The notes under the pieces were generated by a model that had not been told where the DNA came from, searched no databases, and worked only from the letters and a program-made list of their open reading frames with translations. The position numbers and the translations under genes are program-made. A DNA stretch of 15,451 nucleotides from an uncultured Plesiomonas sp. (lineage in GTDB: Bacteria > Pseudomonadota > Gammaproteobacteria > Enterobacterales > CAMTGL01), in the NCBI GenBank assembly GCA_947071955.1, contig CAMTGL010000020.1, positions 1-15,451 on the forward strand. Reading direction: 5' to 3'. Shown here piece by piece: positions 7,696 through 14,562 of the stretch (position 1 is its first letter; the number at the start of each line of letters is the position of its first letter).

Positions 7696-10053
7696 ATGAA
7701 CCGGATAAAAATCCTGGCGCAATATTATGTCGATTTGATGGTCAAACTGGGAATTGTCCGGTTTTCTATTTTGCTAGCGACAGTACTGGTGGCGCTAGCA
7801 TTAGTGGTGCAGATTGGCGTCACCCTGTTTTTACAAGGCTCAGTGCATGGCATTGATGTTGTGCGCTCGGTTTTCTTTGGATTACTGATCACGCCGTGGG
7901 CGGTCTACTTTCTTTCTGTAGTGGTTGAGCAGCAAGAGGAGTCACGGCAACGGCTGGCCAATGTTGTCAGTAAATTAGAAGAGATGCGTGAGCGTGATTT
8001 ACAGCTTAATGCGCAGTTGCAGGAGAAAATTCAGCAATTGAGCCTTGAAAATGAAGAGCGCTGCAAAGCTGAACATGCCCGCCAAATTGCCATGGAAGAT
8101 CTGGAGAACGAGGTCTACGAACGCGAACAGGCACAAATTCAGCTCGCGCAGCAAGGTGCGCTACTGCGTTCATTTTTAGATGCCTCACCCGATCTGGTCT
8201 ATTACCGTAACGAACAGGGGCAATTTTCAGGCTGTAACCGCGCTATGGAGTTACTCGCTGGTAAGGTGGAAAAGCAGCTAATTGGCCTAACGCCGTGGGA
8301 TGTCTATAGCAAAGATGTTGCCAATAAGGTTGTCGAAACCGATGCCGATGTCTTTCAGCACAATATGCCGTTAACTTATGAACAGTGGCTTGATTATCCT
8401 GACGGGCGTAAAGCCTGCTTTGAGCTGCGAAAAGTACCCTTTTATGACAGACAAGGGGTGCGCCGAGGTCTGATGGGGTTTGGCCGTGATATCACGGAAC
8501 GAAAGCGCTATCAGGAAGCACAAGAGAAAGCCAGCCGTGACAAAACAACCTTTATTTCAACGGTCAGCCATGAGCTGCGTACTCCTCTCAATGGTATTGT
8601 CGGTTTAAGCCGGATCTTGCTTGATACTGAGCTAACCACAGAACAGCATAAATACCTGAAAACTATCCACCTTAGTGCGATAACACTCGGCCATATCTTC
8701 AATGATATTATTGATATGGATAAGCTTGATCGCCGCCGGTTAGAGGTGTTTAAAAAGCCAACCGATTTTATCGGGTTAATCAGCGATCTTGAGAATCTCT
8801 CCGGTTTACTTGCTGAACAAAAAGGTCTTAAATTTCAGCTTGTTCACCATGAGCCACTACCAGATTGGATTGAAGCTGACGGTACGCGTTTACGGCAAAT
8901 ATTGTGGAATTTAATTGGCAATGCCATGAAATTCACCCAAGAAGGTGGCGTAACCCTGACCCTCAGCGCCGAGCGCCAACATGACAGCATTCTGCTGCGT
9001 TTCTCGGTACAAGATACCGGTGTGGGGATTCCTGCGGCTGAAATTGATAAAATTTTTGCCATGTATTATCAGGTGAAGGGGCAAGATGGCCGTTTAAATC
9101 CAACCGGAACAGGGATCGGATTGGCAGTATCGCGTCGCCTTGCTCAGATGATGGGGGGAGATATTCATGTGACCAGTGAACTCAACAGTGGCTCTTGTTT
9201 TACGCTGGAAATTAGCTGTAAAGAGCTGCAAACACCCGCTACAGAAACCCAAAATACACCAGCACCGATTCCCCCTCTCCATATTCTATTGGTTGAGGAT
9301 ATTGAGCTAAACGTGGTGGTGGCCCGTTCTGTACTGGAAAAACTGGGCCATTCGCTGGATGTGGCCATGACTGGCGAGCAGGCTTTACAGCTGTATCAGC
9401 CAGATAAATACAATCTGGTGTTACTTGATATTCAGCTACCCGATATGACTGGCTTTGATATCGCCTGCCATTTGCGTGAGCGCTACAGCGCCTTGCCACC
9501 ACTGGTTGCCCTGACTGCTAACGTATTGAAAGATAAGAGTGAATATCTTGCCAGAGGTATGGATGATGCGTTAAGCAAACCGTTATCGGTCAAAGCGTTG
9601 CAAGCCATGCTTGCCCGCCAACTGCCAGTAGCTAAAGTGAGCAATGAGCTCACGGCCACTGCCAATAACCCGATAGAGCAAGAGCCGGTCGATCAAGAAC
9701 GCCATCTGAATACTGAGATGCTAGGGCAGTATCTTGAGCTGGTTGGGCCGGCATTGATGCTCAATAACGTTGATTTATTTGAGAAAATGCTGCCTGAGTA
9801 CCTGGCTATTCTTGACTCTAACATGACTGCCCGCGATCAAGACGGGATCGTTTCGGAAGCACACAAGATCAAAGGAGCTGCCGGTTCTATCGGTTTAAAA
9901 TATATTCAGCAGCTGGCACAGCAAGCGCAGTCACCGGATCTTCCGGCATGGTGGGATAATGTGGATGATTGGGTTGACGAAATCCATCGTGGTTGGCGTA
10001 CCGATGTTGCGCTATTACGTCAGTGGATCAACACCCACGCAACCCACTCATAG
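7696..10053 (+). CDS. arcB: Aerobic respiration control hybrid sensor histidine kinase ArcB
   Basis: This 785-residue tripartite kinase closely matches E. coli ArcB (778). Two membrane helices lie at about 20-41 and 58-77, followed by a charged coiled-coil linker (80-155) and a PAS domain (about 155-270). The redox-active cysteines known from E. coli, C180 and C241, fall at exactly the same numbers. The kinase core has H292 in SHELRTP, an N box around N405/N409, DTGVGIP at 440-446 and GTGIGL at 471-476. The receiver has E534/D535, phospho-acceptor D578 and K628. The C-terminal HPt domain has H723 in AHKIKG. In the family, reduced quinones keep the kinase active under low oxygen, and phosphate passes H292-D578-H723 to ArcA. 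An additional cysteine, C123, lies in the coiled coil. The ATG at 7696 has only a weak ribosome site (GGATGG). ArcA is encoded immediately downstream on the opposite strand. Confidence 0.97.
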   Translation: MNRIKILAQYYVDLMVKLGIVRFSILLATVLVALALVVQIGVTLFLQGSVHGIDVVRSVFFGLLITPWAVYFLSVVVEQQEESRQRLANVVSKLEEMRERDLQLNAQLQEKIQQLSLENEERCKAEHARQIAMEDLENEVYEREQAQIQLAQQGALLRSFLDASPDLVYYRNEQGQFSGCNRAMELLAGKVEKQLIGLTPWDVYSKDVANKVVETDADVFQHNMPLTYEQWLDYPDGRKACFELRKVPFYDRQGVRRGLMGFGRDITERKRYQEAQEKASRDKTTFISTVSHELRTPLNGIVGLSRILLDTELTTEQHKYLKTIHLSAITLGHIFNDIIDMDKLDRRRLEVFKKPTDFIGLISDLENLSGLLAEQKGLKFQLVHHEPLPDWIEADGTRLRQILWNLIGNAMKFTQEGGVTLTLSAERQHDSILLRFSVQDTGVGIPAAEIDKIFAMYYQVKGQDGRLNPTGTGIGLAVSRRLAQMMGGDIHVTSELNSGSCFTLEISCKELQTPATETQNTPAPIPPLHILLVEDIELNVVVARSVLEKLGHSLDVAMTGEQALQLYQPDKYNLVLLDIQLPDMTGFDIACHLRERYSALPPLVALTANVLKDKSEYLARGMDDALSKPLSVKALQAMLARQLPVAKVSNELTATANNPIEQEPVDQERHLNTEMLGQYLELVGPALMLNNVDLFEKMLPEYLAILDSNMTARDQDGIVSEAHKIKGAAGSIGLKYIQQLAQQAQSPDLPAWWDNVDDWVDEIHRGWRTDVALLRQWINTHATHS

Positions 10054-10083
10054 CGCATAGTTAATAGTCTAAACATCAGACAT

Positions 10084-10111
10084 AAAAAAAGGCGCACTCT
10101 GCGCCTTTTTT
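10084..10111. terminator. Bidirectional intrinsic terminator between arcB and arcA
   Basis: Seven A residues (10084-10090), the stem GGCGC (10091-10095), an ACTCT loop, GCGCC (10101-10105) and six T residues (10106-10111) make a textbook intrinsic terminator that reads equally well on both strands. It lies 30 bp after the arcB stop and about 40 bp beyond the end of arcA, so it can serve both convergent genes. Confidence 0.92.
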
Positions 10112-10152
10112 ATACGGTTTATCACGTTACTGATTACAGGAAACTGAAAGAA

Positions 10153-10869
10153 TTACTCTTCAAGTTCGCCGCAAAAACGATAACCTTCACCGTGAATAGT
10201 TGCGATAATCTCTGGCGTATCAGCAACCGACTCAAAATGCTTACGGATACGACGAATGGTAACGTCAACCGTACGATCATGCGGTTTCAGCTCACGACCG
10301 GTCATTTTTTTCAGCAACTCAGCACGCGACTGGATTTTGCCTGGATTTTCGCAGAAATGCAGCATCGCACGGAATTCACTGCGCGGTAACTTAAACTGCT
10401 CACCTGCTGGGCTAACCAGTGAACGGCTGTTGATGTCTAACGTCCAACCATTAAAGCAGTACTCTTCAACCAGACGACGCTCTTCTGTACCGCTACCGAT
10501 ATTCATTGTACGGGACAATAAATTACGTGCACGGATAGTCAGCTCACGCGGGTTGAATGGCTTGGTAATGTAGTCATCTGCGCCGATTTCCAGACCCAGA
10601 ATTTTATCCACTTCATTATCACGGCCGGTCAAAAACATCAGCGCAATATTTGCTTGCTCGCGCAGTTCACGCGCCAGCAACAGGCCATTTTTGCCTGGCA
10701 AATTAATATCCATGATAACCAAGCTGATATCATGATCAGACAACATCTGGTGCATTTCGGTGCCGTCATTGGCTTCGTGAACCATGTAGCCTTCGGCTTC
10801 GAAAATACTTTTCAGCGTGTTGCGTGTAACCAGTTCGTCTTCGACGATCAAAATGTGCGGGGTTTGCAT
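10153..10869 (-). CDS. arcA: Aerobic respiration control response regulator ArcA
   Basis: This 238-residue OmpR-family regulator has the same length as E. coli ArcA and is nearly identical across the receiver. The receiver (about 1-120) shows E10/D11, phospho-acceptor D54 in VIMDINLPGK, T81 and K103. The C-terminal winged-helix DNA-binding domain includes the recognition region LKPHDRTVDVTIRRIRKHFE and ends with HGEGYRFCGELEE. When phosphorylated by ArcB it represses aerobic respiratory and TCA-cycle genes and activates some fermentative ones. The ATG at 10869 is preceded by AGGTAG at suitable spacing. The gene faces arcB across a shared terminator and diverges from rraA. A 5' leader of about 235 bases is implied by the extended -10 promoter at 11112-11120, with an FNR-type palindrome further upstream; E. 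coli arcA is also known to be FNR-activated. Confidence 0.98.
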   Translation of the reverse strand: MQTPHILIVEDELVTRNTLKSIFEAEGYMVHEANDGTEMHQMLSDHDISLVIMDINLPGKNGLLLARELREQANIALMFLTGRDNEVDKILGLEIGADDYITKPFNPRELTIRARNLLSRTMNIGSGTEERRLVEEYCFNGWTLDINSRSLVSPAGEQFKLPRSEFRAMLHFCENPGKIQSRAELLKKMTGRELKPHDRTVDVTIRRIRKHFESVADTPEIIATIHGEGYRFCGELEE

Positions 10870-11111
10870 GTATGCTACCTAAGACAATGACAAAAATATG
10901 AATCTTGTTGTGTAAGATTATGCACTAAACATTACTCTGACTAATGCTTACTCTTCATGGGTAGTGCACAGAAATTAACTTATAATTCAGCTGCTTGTGC
11001 TTTCCTTAGGCGCGATGTTGGCACATTTACCTACGCAGAACACCGCAGATGTCGTCAATGACTAATGGCAGGAAATATTTTATATACGTAACATTCTATC
11101 TGTGTAACAGC

Positions 11112-11120
11112 ATTATAACA
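11112..11120 (-). promoter_or_regulatory. Extended -10 promoter for arcA
   Basis: The minus strand reads TGTTATAAT from 11120 to 11112, a perfect TATAAT with the TGN extension. The corresponding -35 (GCTAGT, 17 bases upstream) is poor, as is common for extended -10 or activator-dependent promoters. A start near 11105 would give a leader of about 235 bases and put the FNR palindrome centre (11166.5) at about -61.5. Confidence 0.55.
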
Positions 11121-11159
11121 ATGCGCTATGCTCGACTAGCGAAAATAATATAAACTTGC

Positions 11160-11173
11160 TTGATATATATCAA
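11160..11173. promoter_or_regulatory. Perfect FNR-type binding site
   Basis: TTGATATATATCAA matches the FNR consensus TTGAT-N4-ATCAA at all ten specified positions and is a perfect palindrome. It is flanked by a further inverted pair, AAACTT (11153-11158) and AAGTTT (11173-11178). Its centre is about 61 bases upstream of the start predicted from the arcA extended -10, the standard class I spacing for FNR/CRP-type activators. Relative to the predicted rraA start it lies near -55, not a preferred position, so arcA is the likelier target. The FNR gene itself is outside the window. Confidence 0.65.
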
Positions 11174-11185
11174 AGTTTACTAACC

Positions 11186-11215
11186 TTGCCAATCTTAGCC
11201 TAAAACGCATATAAA
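11186..11215 (+). promoter_or_regulatory. Candidate sigma-70 promoter for rraA
   Basis: TTGCCA (11186-11191) and TATAAA (11210-11215) each match consensus at 5 of 6 positions and are separated by 18 bases. This predicts a start near 11222 and a leader of about 195 bases before the rraA ATG. Promoters nearer the gene cannot be excluded. Confidence 0.4.
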
Positions 11216-11415
11216 ATATCACCATTTATCAATAATTTGTTTATCAATGTGTGCGGAATTCATGCTAATTATTAACAACAGACACACTCTTTACTGATCT
11301 ATTCCCTTTGGCAGTTGTAACGTGTTTATTATCTGTCCGTTAGTGGATTTATGTACTATCGTTATTAGGTCGAATAATTAAGTAACTGTTTGAATTTAAT
11401 AAAAAGGATCGAGCC

Positions 11416-11907
11416 ATGCTGGATTTACTGCCTGATTTATGTGATTGCTACGCAGAGTCACTGACGGTGTTACCACCGTTATTCCGCAATTTTGGTGGGA
11501 AGTCAATTTTCTATGGTTCAGTGGTCACCGTTCGTTGCCCTGAAGATAACTCATTGGTGCGGGAAATTGTCGCCCAACCTGGACATGGGCAGATTTTGGT
11601 GGTCGATGGCGCAGGATCGCTGCGACGCGCACTACTTGGCGATCAATTGGCACACAAAGCACAACACAATGGCTGGGCGGGTATCGTAGTTTTCGGCGCG
11701 GTACGTGATGTTGGTGAGCTAGCACAGATGCCGCTTGGCATTCAGGCTCTCGGCGCTTGCCCGATGAAAACTGACAAGCGTGGGCTAGGTGAACACGGGA
11801 TCAGCGTGGATATTCAAGGGATCAAAATTCATCCGGGCGACTGGTTGTATGCCGATCTAAACGGCATTGCCATTTCAAAAACCGAACTGGATCTGACACA
11901 ACTGTAA
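11416..11907 (+). CDS. rraA: RraA family protein: ribonuclease E activity regulator or HMG/CHA-aldolase-like enzyme
   Basis: This 163-residue protein is collinear with E. coli RraA (161), sharing LCD near the N-terminus, FxNFGG, VDGAGSxRRAL and GIQAL. In E. coli RraA binds RNase E and slows mRNA decay without RNA-cleaving or methylating activity. The fold is that of the 4-hydroxy-4-methyl-2-oxoglutarate / 4-carboxy-4-hydroxy-2-oxoadipate aldolases, whose metal and substrate site uses a D-X20-R-D motif. That motif is intact here (D76, R97, D98), whereas E. coli RraA as I recall it has Gln after the arginine and lacks the first Asp. This protein could therefore keep aldolase or oxaloacetate decarboxylase activity. 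AAGGA (11404-11408) lies well placed before the ATG. It diverges from arcA and converges on the small outer-membrane gene. The gene name rests on overall similarity, and the in vivo role is uncertain. Confidence 0.88.
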   Translation: MLDLLPDLCDCYAESLTVLPPLFRNFGGKSIFYGSVVTVRCPEDNSLVREIVAQPGHGQILVVDGAGSLRRALLGDQLAHKAQHNGWAGIVVFGAVRDVGELAQMPLGIQALGACPMKTDKRGLGEHGISVDIQGIKIHPGDWLYADLNGIAISKTELDLTQL

Positions 11908-11944
11908 TCTGGCACAACGGTAATTAACAGAGCTCTACACATAT

Positions 11945-11984
11945 CCCCAAAAAAAACAAAACGAAAACCAAAACAGCAAAAAAC
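11945..11984. other. A-rich low-complexity tract between convergent rraA and the small outer-membrane gene
   Basis: After CCCC, runs of A broken by single C or G residues dominate this strand, so the minus-strand transcript leaving the small gene would be U-rich here. No stable GC stem precedes it on either strand, so a classical terminator is not supported, though U-rich RNA may help termination. Confidence 0.35.
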
Positions 11985-11991
11985 TGCGGCA

Positions 11992-12549
11992 CTAAAAATC
12001 AACGCCCAGACCTAACCCAAGTTGAATATCTGACACGTTTTCTGATTTTTGCAAATTCATACCGGCTTTAATATCCATAGCCTGATTCAGTTGTATTGCA
12101 CTGCCAAAACCAACTGCAGCTTGGTAAGCATCACGGTTTATTGAAGGGCGTGCCGCCGACTGGTTTTGCCAGCTGACTGCGCTCTCTAGCCGTAATGATT
12201 GTGTCAGCTGATAACTGACGCCACTAAGAATGCCCTGATGCCGTTTGCCGGTATTGATTGATGGGGCTGAGAGCTGATTGGCCACAAAAACCTGCCAGTG
12301 TGAGTTCATCTCAACTTCAACCCCGCTGGAGATATGCCACTCATCAAACGAGGTCAGCTCATTACCTGAATCAAAGTAGGGGCGAGTTTTAAAATCACTC
12401 AGCGATAATGCCGAAGCTGGGAAGCTCATCACAACGCTTATCAATACTGCAGCGAGTAATGGCATCACCACCGTACTGATCTGCTGATAGTTGGCGACAT
12501 AACTTTTAATGGTGTCAATATCCCACCCAAACCCTGAAGCTGAAGGCAT
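11992..12549 (-). CDS. Putative small outer-membrane beta-barrel protein (hypothetical)
   Basis: I do not recognise this family. The chosen start (ATG at 12549) gives 185 residues and has AAGGA 8 bases upstream; the open frame extends 19 codons further without a better ribosome site. A hydrophobic segment at about 27-43 followed by PASA-L (44-48) looks like a Sec signal peptide cleaved after A47. It is preceded by an unusual polar N-terminal stretch of about 28 residues. An internal Met29 would give a short signal lacking positive charge. The mature part alternates polar and hydrophobic residues in several strand-like segments (WHISSGVEVEM, GILSGVSYQL, LRLESAVSW, YQAAVGFGSAIQL, MDIKAGMNL, IQLGLGLGVDF). 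It ends in Phe, as outer-membrane barrels recognised by BAM usually do. Size and repeats suggest about eight strands. It lies downstream of aceK on the same strand (156-bp gap) and converges with rraA. Function unknown. Confidence 0.65.
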   Translation of the reverse strand: MPSASGFGWDIDTIKSYVANYQQISTVVMPLLAAVLISVVMSFPASALSLSDFKTRPYFDSGNELTSFDEWHISSGVEVEMNSHWQVFVANQLSAPSINTGKRHQGILSGVSYQLTQSLRLESAVSWQNQSAARPSINRDAYQAAVGFGSAIQLNQAMDIKAGMNLQKSENVSDIQLGLGLGVDF

Positions 12550-12600
12550 AATCCAAATCCTTCTGAAAGCCACTAACACCACTGAAATACCATGCTTGCA

Positions 12601-12623
12601 ACACATGCTGTTTCAGTATGTGT
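12601..12623. promoter_or_regulatory. 10-bp dyad in the leader of the small outer-membrane gene
   Basis: ACACATGCTG (12601-12610) and CAGTATGTGT (12614-12623) form a 10-bp stem with one G-T pair and a 3-base loop. It lies about 50 bases ahead of the chosen ATG at 12549. No T-run follows on either strand, so it is not a terminator. It may be a stabilising or translation-controlling mRNA hairpin, or a repressor operator. Confidence 0.5.
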
Positions 12624-12705
12624 CATAACGGTCACTTTTTCCTGGTACCGGACTCTATTTTTTAATCAAACCGCTGTTACAGCATAATTGCACACTGCTT
12701 TTAAA

Positions 12706-14424
12706 TCAGTTTCGCGAAAATCGGAGTTTACGGTGATACGGGAACACATCCTCAATATGCCCCTGCTCTATTTTTTGCTGTAAATCACGCCAATAACGGG
12801 CTTCAAACAGATCGCCATGCAGCTCTTCAAATACCCGTTTCACCTGCGGATTGATGCAAAGAAATGTACGAAACTCTTCAGGGAAAATATCCAGCTGCCC
12901 GACGCTGTACCAAGGTTCAGCGGCCATTTCATCTTCTAAATTTCGCGGTGCGGGAATATCACGGAAATTCATCTCGGTCATGTAATTAATCTCATCATAG
13001 TCATAAAACACCACCCGACTATGACGTGTTACTCCGAAATTTTTAAACAGCATATCACCAGGGAAAATATTAGCCGCAGCCAACTGCTTAATGGCGCTGC
13101 CATACTCATCAAGCACCTGACGCAACTGCGCTTCATCGGCCTGCTCAAGGTAAATATTGAGCGGAGTCATTCGCCGCTCCATATACAGGTGACGGATGAT
13201 CAGCTCATCACCGTTCTCTTCCAGCATAGAGGGGGCTTCACGGCGCAGTTCATCAAGCAATTCAGCGCAAACCCGTTGCCGTGGCAGCACAAAGTTCTCG
13301 TACTCTTGGGTATCGGCCATACGCCCGACCCGATCATGCTCTTTTACTAGCCGGTATTTGCTCTTTACCGTTTCACGGGTCATCTCTTTTTGCGGCGCAA
13401 AACGGTCTTTAATCACTTTAAAAACCGTATCATAAGAGGGAAGTGTGAAAACCAACATCACCATGCCTTTGATCCCAGGAGCAATAATAAAAGGATCATC
13501 AGAACAGTCTAAGTGACACAGGTATTCACGATAAAACTCAGTTTTCCCGTGTTTTTGGCAACCAATCGCCGTATATAACTCAGCCTGAGTTTTGGCCGGT
13601 AAAACGGTTTGCAGCCAGCGAACCACCGCCGAAGGCACGGGTGCATGCACCATGAAATAGGAGCGCGCAAACCCAAATACGATACTGATATCGTCAAATT
13701 CAGTTAAGCAGGTATCTACAAAGATCCCGCCCTGCTGATTGTGGTGAATGGGCAGTACAAAAGGTGCATAGCATTGATTGGGTAAATTAATTCGCCCGAT
13801 TAAATAGGCAGCTTTATTGCGAAAAAAAGGCTCACGCAATGTACTAATAGAGGCTTGTGCAAGGGTTGAAGTATCAAAACGGGCACTCAGACGGCGGCTG
13901 ATATGCTCAATATCACGCGTGAGAGATTCCCACGGTAACGTAAAAGACATGTCATCTAAAATCTGTGCCAACACCGTAGGAATACCACGCTGCAAAGTAT
14001 AGGTTTTATCTAAAGGCCGCTGAGGAAGATCTTCACGCGCAGTTTGTGAGCTAAAAACAAACAGTTTATGCGGTTTTAAATTCCGATGTGAAAAAATACG
14101 GCAATAAACGGAATTAAAAAAACTCTCGGCTATTTCATAACGCGGATAATCGTGCAGCAGGGTTTCAAACGCACTTTTTACCCGCATAACAAAATGTGGA
14201 TCACTGTACAGATCACCGCTCATACTTTTTAGCTGGGCCACTGCCAGAGTCACATGGTGATCATACAGGTTAATCCGCTGTTTCATGGCATCTTGTACCG
14301 CATGCCACTGCGCCTGCTCAAAGCGCTGTTGCGCGCCCGCAGTGATCTCCAGAAAACGCCCGTATTGCGCATCGAACCCTTGCAATATGGTATGGGCAAT
14401 TAAATATTCCAGTGCCGAAGTCAA
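12706..14424 (-). CDS. aceK: Isocitrate dehydrogenase kinase/phosphatase AceK
   Basis: This 572-residue bifunctional enzyme phosphorylates and dephosphorylates isocitrate dehydrogenase, controlling flux between the TCA cycle and glyoxylate bypass. It is collinear with E. coli AceK (578). The N-terminal helical regulatory domain is followed by a kinase-like domain with the ATP loop APGIKG (315-320), K336, and the catalytic/metal residues D457, D475 and D477 in IFPGDML and YDYDE, all at E. coli numbering. The protein ends about six residues early, without the YGEMLF tail of E. coli. The start is TTG at 14424: an in-frame TGA lies two codons upstream, AAGGA is 8 bases away, and this codon aligns with E. 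coli Met1. The weak start fits low expression. aceA and aceB, its usual operon partners, are absent from the window. A weak promoter candidate lies at 14465-14493. Confidence 0.97.
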   Translation of the reverse strand: MTSALEYLIAHTILQGFDAQYGRFLEITAGAQQRFEQAQWHAVQDAMKQRINLYDHHVTLAVAQLKSMSGDLYSDPHFVMRVKSAFETLLHDYPRYEIAESFFNSVYCRIFSHRNLKPHKLFVFSSQTAREDLPQRPLDKTYTLQRGIPTVLAQILDDMSFTLPWESLTRDIEHISRRLSARFDTSTLAQASISTLREPFFRNKAAYLIGRINLPNQCYAPFVLPIHHNQQGGIFVDTCLTEFDDISIVFGFARSYFMVHAPVPSAVVRWLQTVLPAKTQAELYTAIGCQKHGKTEFYREYLCHLDCSDDPFIIAPGIKGMVMLVFTLPSYDTVFKVIKDRFAPQKEMTRETVKSKYRLVKEHDRVGRMADTQEYENFVLPRQRVCAELLDELRREAPSMLEENGDELIIRHLYMERRMTPLNIYLEQADEAQLRQVLDEYGSAIKQLAAANIFPGDMLFKNFGVTRHSRVVFYDYDEINYMTEMNFRDIPAPRNLEDEMAAEPWYSVGQLDIFPEEFRTFLCINPQVKRVFEELHGDLFEARYWRDLQQKIEQGHIEDVFPYHRKLRFSRN

Positions 14425-14464
14425 TTCTCATATCCTTATGCTTATATTTTCACCACACCTTGTT

Positions 14465-14493
14465 ACTATGGCTGCTATTTGCTCAGTGCGCAA
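14465..14493 (-). promoter_or_regulatory. Candidate sigma-70 promoter for aceK
   Basis: On the minus strand TTGCGC (14493-14488) and CATAGT (14470-14465) are 17 bases apart, each matching consensus at 4 of 6 positions. The start would fall about 30-35 bases ahead of the aceK TTG. It is one of several possibilities in the 138-bp divergent gap shared with yjtD. Confidence 0.3.
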
Positions 14494-14562
14494 CCGCCTA
14501 AAATTGCATTTCTCAGGGAAGTCGTTAGAGTTTGCGGCAGTGGAATATTGAGGGAAGTGATG

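Larger units (their letters stand above)
10870..11415. other. Regulatory region between divergent arcA and rraA
   Basis: This 546-bp non-coding stretch holds a perfect FNR-type palindrome (11160-11173), an extended -10 promoter towards arcA (11112-11120) and a good sigma-70 promoter towards rraA (11186-11215). A second possible arcA -10, TATAAG on the minus strand (10984-10979), lies closer to the gene without a good -35. TAATTATTAACA (11266-11277) loosely resembles an inverted ArcA box (TGTTAATTA-like), too weakly to claim. A 31-codon ORF at 11058-11153 has no ribosome site and I do not consider it a gene. The arcA-proximal half has no structure I can interpret. Confidence 0.6.

Noticed and set aside
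11058..11153. 31-codon plus-strand ORF between arcA and rraA (possible YjjY counterpart)
   Set aside because: It has no ribosome site, no resemblance to E. coli YjjY as I recall it, and it covers the proposed arcA promoter.
12550..12606. 19-codon upstream extension of the small outer-membrane gene
   Set aside because: It overlaps the dyad and has no ribosome site, while AAGGA sits 8 bases before the ATG at 12549.
12624..12705. Intrinsic terminator for aceK
   Set aside because: The only hairpin, GCTG-TAA-CAGC, has a 4-bp stem and no proper T-run, so aceK may read through into the small gene.
14479..14562. 28-residue N-terminal extension of the YjtD frame
   Set aside because: The extra residues do not resemble the family, and the ATG pair at 14560/14563 with AGGGAAG before it matches the E. 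coli N-terminus.
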